The notes under the pieces: generated by a model
Told to the model about the DNA's origin: nothing
Seen by the model: only the letters and a program-made list of their open reading frames with translations
The model's database searches: none
Made by a program: the position numbers and the translations under genes
Shown: positions 24,601-32,354 of the stretch, piece after piece
How the letters are laid out: every line of letters starts with the position of its first letter
Position numbering within the stretch: position 1 is the first letter of the stretch
Origin: Mycobacterium kyorinense
GTDB lineage: Bacteria > Actinomycetota > Actinomycetes > Mycobacteriales > Mycobacteriaceae
DNA length: 41,315 nucleotides
Assembly (NCBI RefSeq): GCF_002101735.1
Contig: NZ_LQPE01000160.1
Coordinates: forward strand, 1 to 41,315
Reading direction: 5' to 3'

Positions 24601-27600
24601 GCCCGAGTCGGGCGCTCACGCTGATGCGGTGAGCGTGCTGCCGCTCTCGGCGCGGTCGCCAGAAGCGTTGGTGGCGTTGGCGCAACGTTACGGCTCCTGG
24701 CTGGACAGCCACCCGGACGTCGACGTCGCCGATGTGTGCCTGACGGCCGGGGTGGGGCGATCGCATTTCGAACACCGGGCGGCGCTGGTGGTGGATTCGG
24801 TCCGGGCAGCCCGAGACGGCCTGGCCGACTTGGCCGAGAACCGGCTGCGGCCCGGCGTGCTGCGTGGCGAGTGCGCCGACCGGCCGACGACGGCATGGCT
24901 GTTCACCGGTCAGGGCAGCCAGCATCCGGGGATGGCGCGCGAGTTGTTCGCCGCCGAGCCGGTTTTCGCAGAAACGGTGACTCGCTGCGCGGACGCGGTC
25001 GACGGCATCCTGCCGCGACCGTTGCTGGAGGTGTTGTTCGCCGCCGACCGGGATGTCGCAGAGACGTTGCGGCACACCTCGTTTGCGCAGCCGGCGCTCT
25101 TCGCGGTCGAGATGGGCCTGGCCCGGCTGTGGCAGTCGTGGGGCGTCGAACCCGATGTGGTGTTGGGGCACAGCGTCGGCCAATACGCGGCGGCGTGCGT
25201 CGCCGGGGTGTTCAGCCTCGAGGACGGGGCGCGGCTGATGGCCGAGCGGGGCAGGCTGTTCGGCAGCCTGCCGGAAGGCGGCCGGATGGTCGCCGTGTTC
25301 GCCGACGCCAAGCACGTCGAGGAAGTCGCCACCGAATTTCCTCGGGTGTCGGTCGCGGCCTACAACGGCCCCAACACGGTGCTGTCCGGCCCGGGCGCGG
25401 ATCTCGAGCAGATAGTCGCCACGTTCGGCAACGACGGAATCCGCTGCAGCTGGCTGGAAACCAGCCACGCCTTCCATTCGGAGTTGCTGGAACCGGTGCT
25501 CGGCGAGTTCGAGTCGTACGCAGCGCGGTTGCAGTTCGCTGCGCCGACCTTGCCGCTGGTCTGCAACCGCACCGGCACCGTGCTCACGGCGGCAACCCCA
25601 CTGGACGCGGGGTATTGGCGGCGGCATTCCCGCCAGCCGGTGCAGTTCGCCGAGAGCGTGCGCACCGTGGCGGCGCTGGGGTGCTCGGTGTTGATGGAGA
25701 TCGGTCCGCAACCGGTGCTGACCGGGGCGGCGGTGCAGGTCTGGCCGGAACACCTGGCCGCGCCGCGTGCGATCGTTTCGCTACGCAAGGGCGTCGGTGA
25801 CCGTCGCCAGATCGCAGAAGCTCTGGCGGGGGCCTATGTCAGCGGCCATCGGCCCACATTCGACGCGTTGCATCGGCAGCCGCGGCGCAGGCTCGAGTTG
25901 CCCACGTACCCGTTCCAGCGCCGTCGCTTCTGGCCCAAGACCGGCGCGTTCGCCATAGCCGGAGGGGTTGGCGCCGCTGCATCCGGAATTCTGGGCACCG
26001 CAAAGGATCTGGCCTCGGGCGACACCGTGTACACCAGCCGGCTGTCCGTCAAATCGCAGCCGTGGCTGTCCGATCACGTCATCTACGGCACCGTGGTCGT
26101 CCCCGGGGCGACGTATGCGGCGATGGCCCTGGCCGCGGTCGGTCCGCCGGCCCGGGTGAAAGACGTTATTTTCTACGAGCCGATCATCCTGCCCGAGAAG
26201 GACTCTCGCGAGGTGCAGCTGACGTTGCATCCGCTCGAGGACGGGGGTTGGAGTTTCCGGGTGAACAGCCGGCCCTACGGTGTCCGTGATGCCGAGTGGG
26301 CGTTGAACGCGGACGGCACCGTCGTCAGCGGTGTCGACGACGAGCCGGCGCCCGATCCTGCTGAGTCCATCGAGGCGGCCATCGAACGGTCGGACCGCAT
26401 GCGTCCGGCCGAACTGTTCGAGTCGTTCGCCGCGAGCGAGCTGGAATGGGGGACAACCTGGTCCGGTTCCCTGAAGTCGCTGTGGGTCGGCGAGGGTGAG
26501 GCGATCGGCGATCTCGTCGTCGGCGACGAACTCGCCGAGCACCTCGGAACCGAGCCGATGCACCCGGTGCTGCTCGATCTGTGCACCGGCGTCGTGTTCC
26601 CGGCGTTTCCGGCGCTCGTCGCGGCCGAACAGGGTTTGAACGATCTGCTGTTGCCGCTGCGCTACGGGCAAGTGATGTTGCGGGAGAAGATGCCCCGGCG
26701 GTTTTATTGCCGCGGGAGGTGGCATGCCAGCGCCCTCGACAGCGAAACCCAAGTCTTCGATATCGATTTCGTCGATCGAGATGGCCGCCACCTGGGCGGG
26801 ATCCGCGAGTTCACGGTCAAGCGTGCGCCTCGGGAGGCGTTGTTGCGTGGGCTCGGCGGCGATTCCACCAGGCTGCTGTACAGCCTTGGCTGGCACGAGG
26901 TGCCGGCCCCACCGTCGCTGGATGGTGTCGGAAGTACCAGTGGCACATGGCTGGTCGCCGGATTCGACGAACTCGCGGCCGAACTGCCGGGCTGCATCTC
27001 TTTCGACCGGAAGACGGATCCAGAACTTCTGGGGAAGCTGATCGCAGCGGCGCACGAGCGCGGGATGCCGTTCTCCGGCATCGTCTGGCGCGGCGCGGGA
27101 GCGAGTGCAGACGAGTCGAGCGCGCAAGCGGCCGCGCGGCTGGAAAGCGAGATTGCTCATCTGCTCAGCGCGGTCCACACGTTGCAGGCCGACGAGGCAG
27201 TCAAACTTCCCGACGGGCTGTGGATCGTCACCGAACGGGCCGTGGCAACCGAGTCGGGCGAGCCGGTCGACCCGGTGCAGGCGGCGCTGTGGGGGCTGGG
27301 GCGCACCATCGTCAACGAGGAACCGGCGCTGCGTTGCAGGCTGCTCGATTGCGACGGTTCCAAGGAGGCCGTGCACGCGCTGGCCGGTCTTCTGGGTACA
27401 CCGGTCGGCGAACCTGAACTCGCGCTGCGGCAAGGAAAGTTCTTCACGCCTCGGTTGCTGCAATGGTCACGTAGCGGTCACCTCGCGGTGCCGCGTGCAG
27501 CCGATTACGTCCTGGCGCCGACCGAACGCGGCGCGATCGACAACCTGCGTCTGACCGAGACCGAAGTGGCGCCGCCATCCGAGGGCTGTGTGCAGGTGCG

Positions 27601-29590
27601 GGTCGAGGCCGGTGGCTTGAACTTCCGCGAGGTGCTCAACGTGCTGGGCCTCTACCCCGGGGATCCGGGCCCGCTGGGCGGCGACTTTGCCGGCGTCGTC
27701 ACACAGTTGGGCGACGGCGTCACCGGACTCGAGATCGGTCAACGCGTCTACGGTTTCATGCAGGGTGCGTTCGCCAGCCGGTTCAATGTGCCGGTTCAGT
27801 TGCTCGCGCCGCTGCCCGACGGGCTGAGCGCCGTTGATGCGGCGACGATTCCCGCCGCGGCGCTCACCGTACGCCTCGCGTTCGACTGGGCGCAGCTGAA
27901 GCCCGGTGACCGGGTGCTCATTCACGCCGCGAGCGGTGGTGTCGGGCTGGCCGCGATCCAGATGGCGCAACGGAAAGGCGCGACCGTGTTCGCCACCGCG
28001 AGCGCCTACAAACGCGCGACACTGCGCAAGCTGGGTGTGGAATACGTCTACGATTCGCGCAGTACGGATTTCGCGGACCAGATCCTGGCCGACACCGACG
28101 GCTCAGGTGTTGACGTGGTTCTCAACAGCCTGACCAACGAGGGATTCATCGAAGCGACCGTACGGGCTACCGCCCGCAATGGCCGTTTTGTCGAGATCGC
28201 CAAGCGCGACATCTGGACGCGCGAGCAGATGGCGGCGGCGCGTCCCGATATCTCGTATGAGATCGTCGCGTTGGACTGGGCCTGCGTGCAGGAGCCCGAG
28301 CGGATTCGTGGCCTGCTGGACGAGGTGTCGGACGGGTTGGCCAGCGGCGAGTGGACGCCGCTGCCCGCCGAGATCTACCCACTGACGGAGGCCAAGACGG
28401 CGTTTCGGCGCATGCAGCAGGCGCGGCATATCGGCAAGATCGTGCTGCAAATGCCGAAGCCGCTACAGCCGCGCGGTGATCGAAGCTATCTGGTCACCGG
28501 CGGGCTCGGCGCGATCGGCCTGCACATGGCGTCGTATTTGGCTCAACTCGGCGCCGGCGACATCGTGCTGACCAGCCGGCGCGCACCCGATGCGGACGCG
28601 CGGCGGGCAATCGAGGACATCACCGAGCGCTACCGGTGCCGCATCCACACCTTTGCGGCCGACGTCGGCGACGAGTCGGAAGTGGCCACGCTGCTGGAGC
28701 GGATTCGTGCGGAGTTGCCGCCGCTCGCGGGAGTGGCGCATCTGGCGGGCGTGCTCGACGACGCCCTGCTTTCTGAGCAGAGCCTGGACCGGTTCCGAAC
28801 CACGTTGGCGCCCAAGGCGTTCGGTGCCTGCTACTTGGACCGGTTGACGGCAGACGACGAGCTGGACTTCTTCATCGTGTCCTCGTCGGTGTCCAGCTTG
28901 CTCGGTTCACCCGGCCAGGCCAACTACTCGACTGCCAATGCGCTGCTCGACGGGCTGGTCGCGCAACGGCAGGCGCGGGGCTTGCCGGCGACTGGCGTCA
29001 ACTTCGGTCCCTGGGGACAAGGGGGCATGGCGTCTTCGGAGGCCGCCCGCGCCAATCTCACTGCGCAAGGCCTGATTCCGCTGGAGCCCTCGGCGGCCCT
29101 CGGCGCGCTCGCCGAGGTTGTGGCGAACGGAACCGCGCAGGCCACCGTCCTCAAGGCGAACTGGCAGCGCGCCATGAAGGTGCTGGGCAGTTCTCGCCCA
29201 CCAATTCTGGACCTCGTGTTGCCCAGTGCCGTCGGGGAGACCAGCGGTGATGCTGAGTTGCTTCGCCAACTGCAGGAGATACCGGTGGCGCAGCGCGCCG
29301 GCTTCATCACCGAGTTCCTGCAGCGCGAAGTGCAGGGTTTCCTGCGGCTCGCTCAACCGCCCGCCGCAACCAGTCGGTTCCTGGACCTGGGGACGGATTC
29401 CCTGATGGCGATCGAGCTCCGCAACCGGTTGCACAGCCAGTTCGGTGGCATGTTCACGATCAATGCCACCGCGGTATTCGACTATCCGACAATTGGCGGG
29501 CTGGCCGAGTACCTGGCCGGTCAGCTGCCGGGGGAATCGGAATCGCAGTCGGGCGAGCCGGAATCCGTCGCAGCGCCACAGCCGAGTTGA
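18638..29590 (+). CDS. pks: Bimodular type I polyketide synthase (phleic acid type)
   Basis: Giant synthase of 3650 residues. Module 1: KS (9-430; Cys182, His317, His357), malonyl-type AT (545-870; GHSVG Ser637, HAFH 735-738), KR (1180-1370; Ser1316, Tyr1329) and ACP (Ser1493); the roughly 300 residues between AT and KR show no dehydratase. Module 2: KS (1555-1980; Cys1726, His1861, His1901), malonyl AT (Ser2179, HAFH 2277-2280), DH (His2480 in HxxxGxxxxP, Asp2647), ER (about 2975-3275; HAASGGVG from 3096), KR with LDD motif (Tyr3430) and ACP (Ser3588). There is no loading domain or thioesterase; FadD23 and PapA3 should start and end synthesis. The TPP-locus Pks makes polyunsaturated phleic acids, and the alternating reduction fits. 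ATG 18638 has a good ribosome site; an in-frame GTG at 18509 has none. Confidence 0.95.
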   Translation: MAPAEGEQQSGFAIVGYAARFPGASNTDEFWDVLRQGRDAVSEVPQERWDADEFFDPDPDAPGKVVTRRAGFVDDVTGFDAPFFGMSAREVRLMDPQHRLLLETAWRAVEHSGTAPTALANTNAGVFVGLSTHDYLGMASDELTYSEIEAYMAIGTSNAAAAGRISYRLGLQGPAVAVDTACSSSLVAIHQACQALRLGECDLALAGGANVLLTPATMITFSSAHMLAPDGRCKTFDAAADGYVRGEGCGVIVLKRLEDAIRDGDRIRAVIRGSAVNQDGASGGLTVPNGVAQQRVIAAALKHAGLAASDVGYLEAHGTGTSLGDPIEAQAAGAVLGAGREASRPLLIGSVKTNIGHLEAAAGIAGVIKVVLSLEHGLLPQHLHFRNPSPHIPWDRLPLQVVQEATPWERNGQARIAGVSSFGFAGTNAHVILSEAPEESGERAVAPLPVEGPGDRRFRVLPLSARTPDALVQLADHYRTWLSSHPEAGLADVCFTAGAARAHLEHRAALVVNSRQSATELLTALADDRPAPGLVRGVSDDAPKTAWLFTGQGSQYPGMARELFDTEPVFAQTLTRCAEVVADVLEKPLLDVIFDPEGDDTLRQTSYAQPALFAVEMGLARLWQSWGFEPDVVLGHSVGQYSAACVAGVLSLEDGALLMAERGRLFGSLPAGGRMVAVFTAAERVESLTDEFPNLSVAAYNGANTVLSGPAQDLEHAVARLSADGVRCDWLDTSHAFHSALLDPILDEFESYADQFNYRSPQRILVCNRTGATLGRSVKLDGNYWRRHARQPVEFAKSVRTLADLGCKVLLEMGPQPVLTAAALRAWPDPATAPRAIASLRRNTADHRQITEALADAYVLGHQPDFGTVLGPARKLDLPTYPFQHRQYWFRDNRPNRDQQQHGAARSQAIRLLEDGRIEELAALIDAASDDRQTLDVLTKLAAQHNQQRKSQSISDARYEFRWERSTVADAEAREASTWLLIGDDAAAAQPLADVLSARGHQYRLFGLPVCDADEEQLAAALRAAAADEPALRILHLAAVGPDTAPSMRSLLRMQHHILGGTRRLFRAAVAAEVRTPIWLVTRGAQRVTDADTVSPDQSCLWGFGRAAALEHPHVWGGLADLADGTAEEWSRLIDQIAAAARDSAIREDQLALRAQAVYVPRLVRRVEQPSAAPLVLRSDATYLVTGGLGSLGLEIAGYLAAHGARHLVLTGRRSPSEAAQRRIDASSEQHGCQFRVAAADVSDAHDVARLLSTVRSELPPLAGIVHAAGEVGTTPLSALDEAEVDRVFAGKVWGAWHLSEAAADFQLDFFLSTSSIASVWGSFGQTAYGAANAFLDGLAWRLREQGVPGTSVNFGPWSAGMADAEARARLDQRGVRTLSPADALAGMADAMAAPSSAQGVVARIDWARFLPLYQQTGRRAFLAELEREAPSAVPATTPSGKPELVERLTHAPVQQRRKLMTDYLRDAVADVTRVDAAEIRENAGFFDLGMDSLMAVELRRRIEQGVGKEIPATLAMDYPRLSDVVDYLLGDVLALGEKASAPQPASTAPTRTDEPIAIVAVACRFPGAPNPEAFWEVLSGGVDAIREVPEDRFDIDEFYDPDPDTAGKTYTRCGGFLDEIDGFDPEFFGISPREAVWIEPQQRLMLETVWEALERAGYAPSALRGSRTGIFAGVAANEYAHLLSAESIDKIEPYFITGNALNAISGRVAFALGFEGPAVAVDTACSSSLVAVHQACQALHSGDCDLALAGGVNVLLSPVTVVAASRARMLSPVGRCKTFDASADGYVRSEGCGILVLKRLSDAVRDGDRVAAVIPGSAVNQDGASSGLTVPNGGAQQRLIATALARAGLSGGDVDYLEAHGTGTPLGDPIEAQAAGAVYGAARDSGRPLLMGSVKTNIGHLESASGAAGLIKVVLSLQHGVLPASLHFDNPSPHIPWDSLPVQVVDKPTPWQTNGRPRRAGVSSFGFTGTNAHVLVEEAPPPAATEEPESGAHADAVSVLPLSARSPEALVALAQRYGSWLDSHPDVDVADVCLTAGVGRSHFEHRAALVVDSVRAARDGLADLAENRLRPGVLRGECADRPTTAWLFTGQGSQHPGMARELFAAEPVFAETVTRCADAVDGILPRPLLEVLFAADRDVAETLRHTSFAQPALFAVEMGLARLWQSWGVEPDVVLGHSVGQYAAACVAGVFSLEDGARLMAERGRLFGSLPEGGRMVAVFADAKHVEEVATEFPRVSVAAYNGPNTVLSGPGADLEQIVATFGNDGIRCSWLETSHAFHSELLEPVLGEFESYAARLQFAAPTLPLVCNRTGTVLTAATPLDAGYWRRHSRQPVQFAESVRTVAALGCSVLMEIGPQPVLTGAAVQVWPEHLAAPRAIVSLRKGVGDRRQIAEALAGAYVSGHRPTFDALHRQPRRRLELPTYPFQRRRFWPKTGAFAIAGGVGAAASGILGTAKDLASGDTVYTSRLSVKSQPWLSDHVIYGTVVVPGATYAAMALAAVGPPARVKDVIFYEPIILPEKDSREVQLTLHPLEDGGWSFRVNSRPYGVRDAEWALNADGTVVSGVDDEPAPDPAESIEAAIERSDRMRPAELFESFAASELEWGTTWSGSLKSLWVGEGEAIGDLVVGDELAEHLGTEPMHPVLLDLCTGVVFPAFPALVAAEQGLNDLLLPLRYGQVMLREKMPRRFYCRGRWHASALDSETQVFDIDFVDRDGRHLGGIREFTVKRAPREALLRGLGGDSTRLLYSLGWHEVPAPPSLDGVGSTSGTWLVAGFDELAAELPGCISFDRKTDPELLGKLIAAAHERGMPFSGIVWRGAGASADESSAQAAARLESEIAHLLSAVHTLQADEAVKLPDGLWIVTERAVATESGEPVDPVQAALWGLGRTIVNEEPALRCRLLDCDGSKEAVHALAGLLGTPVGEPELALRQGKFFTPRLLQWSRSGHLAVPRAADYVLAPTERGAIDNLRLTETEVAPPSEGCVQVRVEAGGLNFREVLNVLGLYPGDPGPLGGDFAGVVTQLGDGVTGLEIGQRVYGFMQGAFASRFNVPVQLLAPLPDGLSAVDAATIPAAALTVRLAFDWAQLKPGDRVLIHAASGGVGLAAIQMAQRKGATVFATASAYKRATLRKLGVEYVYDSRSTDFADQILADTDGSGVDVVLNSLTNEGFIEATVRATARNGRFVEIAKRDIWTREQMAAARPDISYEIVALDWACVQEPERIRGLLDEVSDGLASGEWTPLPAEIYPLTEAKTAFRRMQQARHIGKIVLQMPKPLQPRGDRSYLVTGGLGAIGLHMASYLAQLGAGDIVLTSRRAPDADARRAIEDITERYRCRIHTFAADVGDESEVATLLERIRAELPPLAGVAHLAGVLDDALLSEQSLDRFRTTLAPKAFGACYLDRLTADDELDFFIVSSSVSSLLGSPGQANYSTANALLDGLVAQRQARGLPATGVNFGPWGQGGMASSEAARANLTAQGLIPLEPSAALGALAEVVANGTAQATVLKANWQRAMKVLGSSRPPILDLVLPSAVGETSGDAELLRQLQEIPVAQRAGFITEFLQREVQGFLRLAQPPAATSRFLDLGTDSLMAIELRNRLHSQFGGMFTINATAVFDYPTIGGLAEYLAGQLPGESESQSGEPESVAAPQPS

Positions 29591-29603
29591 GTTCGGCGGT
29601 CGC

Positions 29604-30026
29604 CTAGTCGGCGATGTTGAACGCGGCGACGACCTTGGTGGGGCGGACTCGTACCACCAGCTCGCCGGGAACGGCATTGCGCCGGCCGAACTCGATTGCG
29701 CGGTGGATGCCCATGTAGCGCCCGCCGATCCGCGTCGCGATGTCGAGCAGCTCGGGCGCATCCTCGACCGTCGTGGCAATGCCCTGCACCTGGACGAACG
29801 AGTAGGGCGGATGCGGGTCGTCCACGCAGATCACCACGCGTGAATCCCGTTCCAGCGCACGGCCTTTCGCGGTATTACGGCCGGTGGTGAACACCAGCTC
29901 GCCATCGTCGACGATGAACCACACCGGAGCGACCAGCGGACGGCCGTCGGAGGCGGCGTATCCCAGCATGCCGGTGCGAGTGCCCGCCGACAGAAATTCG
30001 ACGATGTCCGCGGAGAGCTCGGCCAT
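29604..30026 (-). CDS. PPOX-fold (split beta-barrel) flavin/F420-type protein
   Basis: Pyridoxamine-phosphate-oxidase-like protein of 140 residues. The split-barrel signature is seen in GRPLVAPVWFIVDDGELVFTT followed by GRALERDSRVVICVDD and FVQVQGIATTVED. In mycobacteria many such proteins bind F420 or FMN; which one this uses, and its substrate, cannot be told. The ATG at 30026 is two bases after the stop of the upstream acyl-CoA dehydrogenase, so it is the last gene of the SDR-fadE-fadE series. It converges with pks, 13 bases away, and only a weak TCGCC/GGCGA hairpin lies there. A longer frame to 30710 is a shadow of the dehydrogenase gene. Confidence 0.85.
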   Translation of the reverse strand: MAELSADIVEFLSAGTRTGMLGYAASDGRPLVAPVWFIVDDGELVFTTGRNTAKGRALERDSRVVICVDDPHPPYSFVQVQGIATTVEDAPELLDIATRIGGRYMGIHRAIEFGRRNAVPGELVVRVRPTKVVAAFNIAD

Positions 30027-30028
30027 GC

Positions 30029-31120
30029 CTACAGGGTGACGACGTCGTAGTCGCCGACGTGGTCGGCGAGGACATGCAGCTGGTCGTGCGACGAACCCAA
30101 TGTGTGCTCGATCGCGGTGAGCCGGGCTGCATAGTGGCCGACCGGATATTCCGCGGTCATGCCGATGCCGCCGTGCAGTTGGATCGCTTCTTGCCCGATG
30201 TGCCGGCCCGAGCGGCCGATCTGCAGTTTGGCCCGGGCCGCGATCACCGGGTCGAGGTTGCCGTCGGCGATCGACATTGCCGCGTAGTAGTTCATGCTGC
30301 GGGCCAGTTCGAGTGAGACGTACATGTCGGCCGCCCGCTGGGTCAGCGTCTGGAAGGTGTTCAGTGTGACGCCGAACTGCTTGCGGGTCTTGAGGTAATC
30401 GGTGGTCAGCCGAAGCGCTTCTTCCATGGCGCCGACGGCCTCGGCGCACAATGCCGACTGGATGCGGATCACGGCATTGCGGATGGCCGCCGATGCGTCG
30501 CCTACCGCACCCAACGGTTCGCCGGGCGTCTGGTCCAGGTCGATCTGGGCGCCGCGTTGACCGTCGAACGTCTGATACGGATGCCGGGTGACGGCACCGG
30601 CGTCGACCACAAACAGTCCCGTCCCGCCGTCGGGCAATCCGGCGCTGACCACGAGGGTGTCGGCGCAGTCGCCGGCCAGCACGGGATTCTTGCGGCCGCT
30701 CAAAACCCATGAATCACCCTGCGACGCAGCCGTTGTCGCGTCGCCGCCGCGCGGTTCGAGGTGCGCGAACGCCAACAGCCGCTGGCCGGCCGCCACCTCG
30801 TCCAGCAGCTGCTTCTGCGTCTCGGTGCCCAGCTCGGCGATGATCGCGCCCGGGCCCAGCGCCGCGTGGACCACCGGTTCGGGGGCCAGCCGGCGCCCAA
30901 TTTCGGTGAGCACCACCATGATTTCCAGCTGCCCCGCCTCGGCGGGGTCGAAACCGAGGCCGAGTATTCCGGTGTCGGCCAGCTGGCTCCACACCTCGCG
31001 GCTCCACCCCAGCTCGGTGTCGACGACCTTGAGCCGGCTTTCGGGATCGTAGCTGCGGGCGAGCAGGTCGCGGGTGGTGTCGCGCAGCAGCACCTGCTCG
31101 TCGCTCAACTGAAAGTCCAT
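30029..31120 (-). CDS. Acyl-CoA dehydrogenase (small subunit type)
   Basis: FadE protein of 363 residues with the acyl-CoA dehydrogenase fold: N-terminal helical domain MDFQLSDEQVLLRDTTRDLL, a shortened middle beta-domain (SWVLSGRKNPVLAGDCADTLVVSA) and a C-terminal helical domain ending in the FAD-contacting IQLHGGIGMTAEYPVGHY. Its pairing with a second, longer fadE directly upstream suggests the heterotetrameric alpha2-beta2 dehydrogenases common in actinobacteria, where each polypeptide alone is incomplete. The substrate is unknown. It starts 24 bases after the stop of its partner and is followed at two bases by the PPOX gene. Confidence 0.88.
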   Translation of the reverse strand: MDFQLSDEQVLLRDTTRDLLARSYDPESRLKVVDTELGWSREVWSQLADTGILGLGFDPAEAGQLEIMVVLTEIGRRLAPEPVVHAALGPGAIIAELGTETQKQLLDEVAAGQRLLAFAHLEPRGGDATTAASQGDSWVLSGRKNPVLAGDCADTLVVSAGLPDGGTGLFVVDAGAVTRHPYQTFDGQRGAQIDLDQTPGEPLGAVGDASAAIRNAVIRIQSALCAEAVGAMEEALRLTTDYLKTRKQFGVTLNTFQTLTQRAADMYVSLELARSMNYYAAMSIADGNLDPVIAARAKLQIGRSGRHIGQEAIQLHGGIGMTAEYPVGHYAARLTAIEHTLGSSHDQLHVLADHVGDYDVVTL

Positions 31121-31144
31121 GGCTTACCTCACGCTCCTACTTAT

Positions 31145-32302
31145 CTACAAGCCGAGAATCGTCGACGCGATAATGGTGCGCTGCACCTCGTTGCTGCCGC
31201 CGTAAATCGACGTCTTGCGGTAGTTCAGGTAATGCGGCGCGCTGTGCTGCGCCCATGCCGGTGACGCGATCTCGTCGCCGGCGTCGAACGGCAGCGCATC
31301 CGGGCCGGCGACCTCGACCAGAAGTTCGGTGGCCGTCTGCTGCAACTGGCTGCCGCGCAGTTTGAGCACCGACGACGCCGGGTTGGGCTTACCGCCCGAC
31401 GAGCTCGACGTCACCCGCAGCTGGGTGAGTTCCAGTGCCAGCACGTCGTTTTCGGCTTCGGCGAGCCGGGCCGCGAAAAGCGGATCGTCGATCAGGCCGG
31501 TCTCGGTGGCGCGTTGTTTGACCTCGGCGAGGCGGACCTTGGTGCGGCCGACCCCGGCGATGCCGGTCCGTTCGTTGCCCAACAGGAACTTGGCATAGGT
31601 CCAGCCCTGATTCTCCTCGCCGACAAGCTGATCGGCGGGCACCCGGACATCGGAGAAGAACACCTCGTTGACCTCGTGGCCGCCGTCGATCAGCTTGATC
31701 GGCCGCATCGTGATCCCCGGGGTGTCCAGGTCGATCAGCAAAAACGAGATGCCGGCCTGCTTTTTGGGTGCCTGCGGGTCGGTGCGCACCAGGCAGAAGA
31801 TCCAGTCCGCGTACTGCCCGAGCGTGGTCCAGGTCTTTTGCCCGTTGACGACATAGCTGTCGCCGTCGCGGAGGGCGGTGGTGCGCAGCGAGGCCAAGTC
31901 CGAGCCGGCCTCCGGTTCGGAGAAGCCCTGGCACCACCAGATGTCCAGGCTGGCCGTGGGCGGCAGGAAGCGTTGTTTGGTCTCCTGGGAACCGAACTCG
32001 GCGATCACCGGGCCGACCATCTTGGCGTTGAAGTTCAGCGGTTCGGGCACACAGGCCAACTGCATCTCGTCGAGCCAGATTTGGTGTTGGGCCGGTGTCC
32101 AGTCCTTGCCGCCCCACTCGACCGGCCAGTTGGGCACCGCGAGCCCGTGCTCGTGCAAAATCTTGTGGCTGGTGGCGATGTCGTCACGGTTGACTTGCCC
32201 CAGGCGGACCCGCTCGCGGACGTCGGCCGGGATCTGCGTCGTGTAGAAGGTGCGCAGTTCGTCGCGGAAGGCGGCTTCCTCCGCGGTGAGCGCCAGTTGC
32301 AT
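31145..32302 (-). CDS. Acyl-CoA dehydrogenase (large subunit type)
   Basis: FadE protein of 385 residues: N-terminal domain MQLALTAEEAAFRDELRTFY, the flavin-binding middle segment WWCQGFSEPEAGSDLASLRT with the typical SEPxAGSD motif, a beta-domain VNGQKTWTTLGQYADWIFC, and the C-terminal KTSIYGGSNEVQRTIIA signature. It probably forms a complex with the neighbouring smaller dehydrogenase and oxidises an acyl-CoA at the alpha-beta bond using FAD. The start is the ATG at 32302; an earlier in-frame codon at 32338 adds a sequence unlike the family. The gene is 52 bases after the SDR gene on the same strand. A link to the lipid locus is only positional. Confidence 0.9.
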   Translation of the reverse strand: MQLALTAEEAAFRDELRTFYTTQIPADVRERVRLGQVNRDDIATSHKILHEHGLAVPNWPVEWGGKDWTPAQHQIWLDEMQLACVPEPLNFNAKMVGPVIAEFGSQETKQRFLPPTASLDIWWCQGFSEPEAGSDLASLRTTALRDGDSYVVNGQKTWTTLGQYADWIFCLVRTDPQAPKKQAGISFLLIDLDTPGITMRPIKLIDGGHEVNEVFFSDVRVPADQLVGEENQGWTYAKFLLGNERTGIAGVGRTKVRLAEVKQRATETGLIDDPLFAARLAEAENDVLALELTQLRVTSSSSGGKPNPASSVLKLRGSQLQQTATELLVEVAGPDALPFDAGDEIASPAWAQHSAPHYLNYRKTSIYGGSNEVQRTIIASTILGL

Positions 32303-32354
32303 GGCAGTCTCCTGTAGTCGGTGAACTCTGCCCTGCACGTTAGCGCCCCCGTCC

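Noticed and set aside
10977..29590. Sulfolipid (pks2) or diacyl/polyacyl-trehalose (pks3/4) locus
   Set aside because: Both AT domains are malonyl-type (HAFH), the Pks has two modules, and there is a single papA gene; the known methyl-branched lipids need methylmalonyl AT and a one-module Pks.
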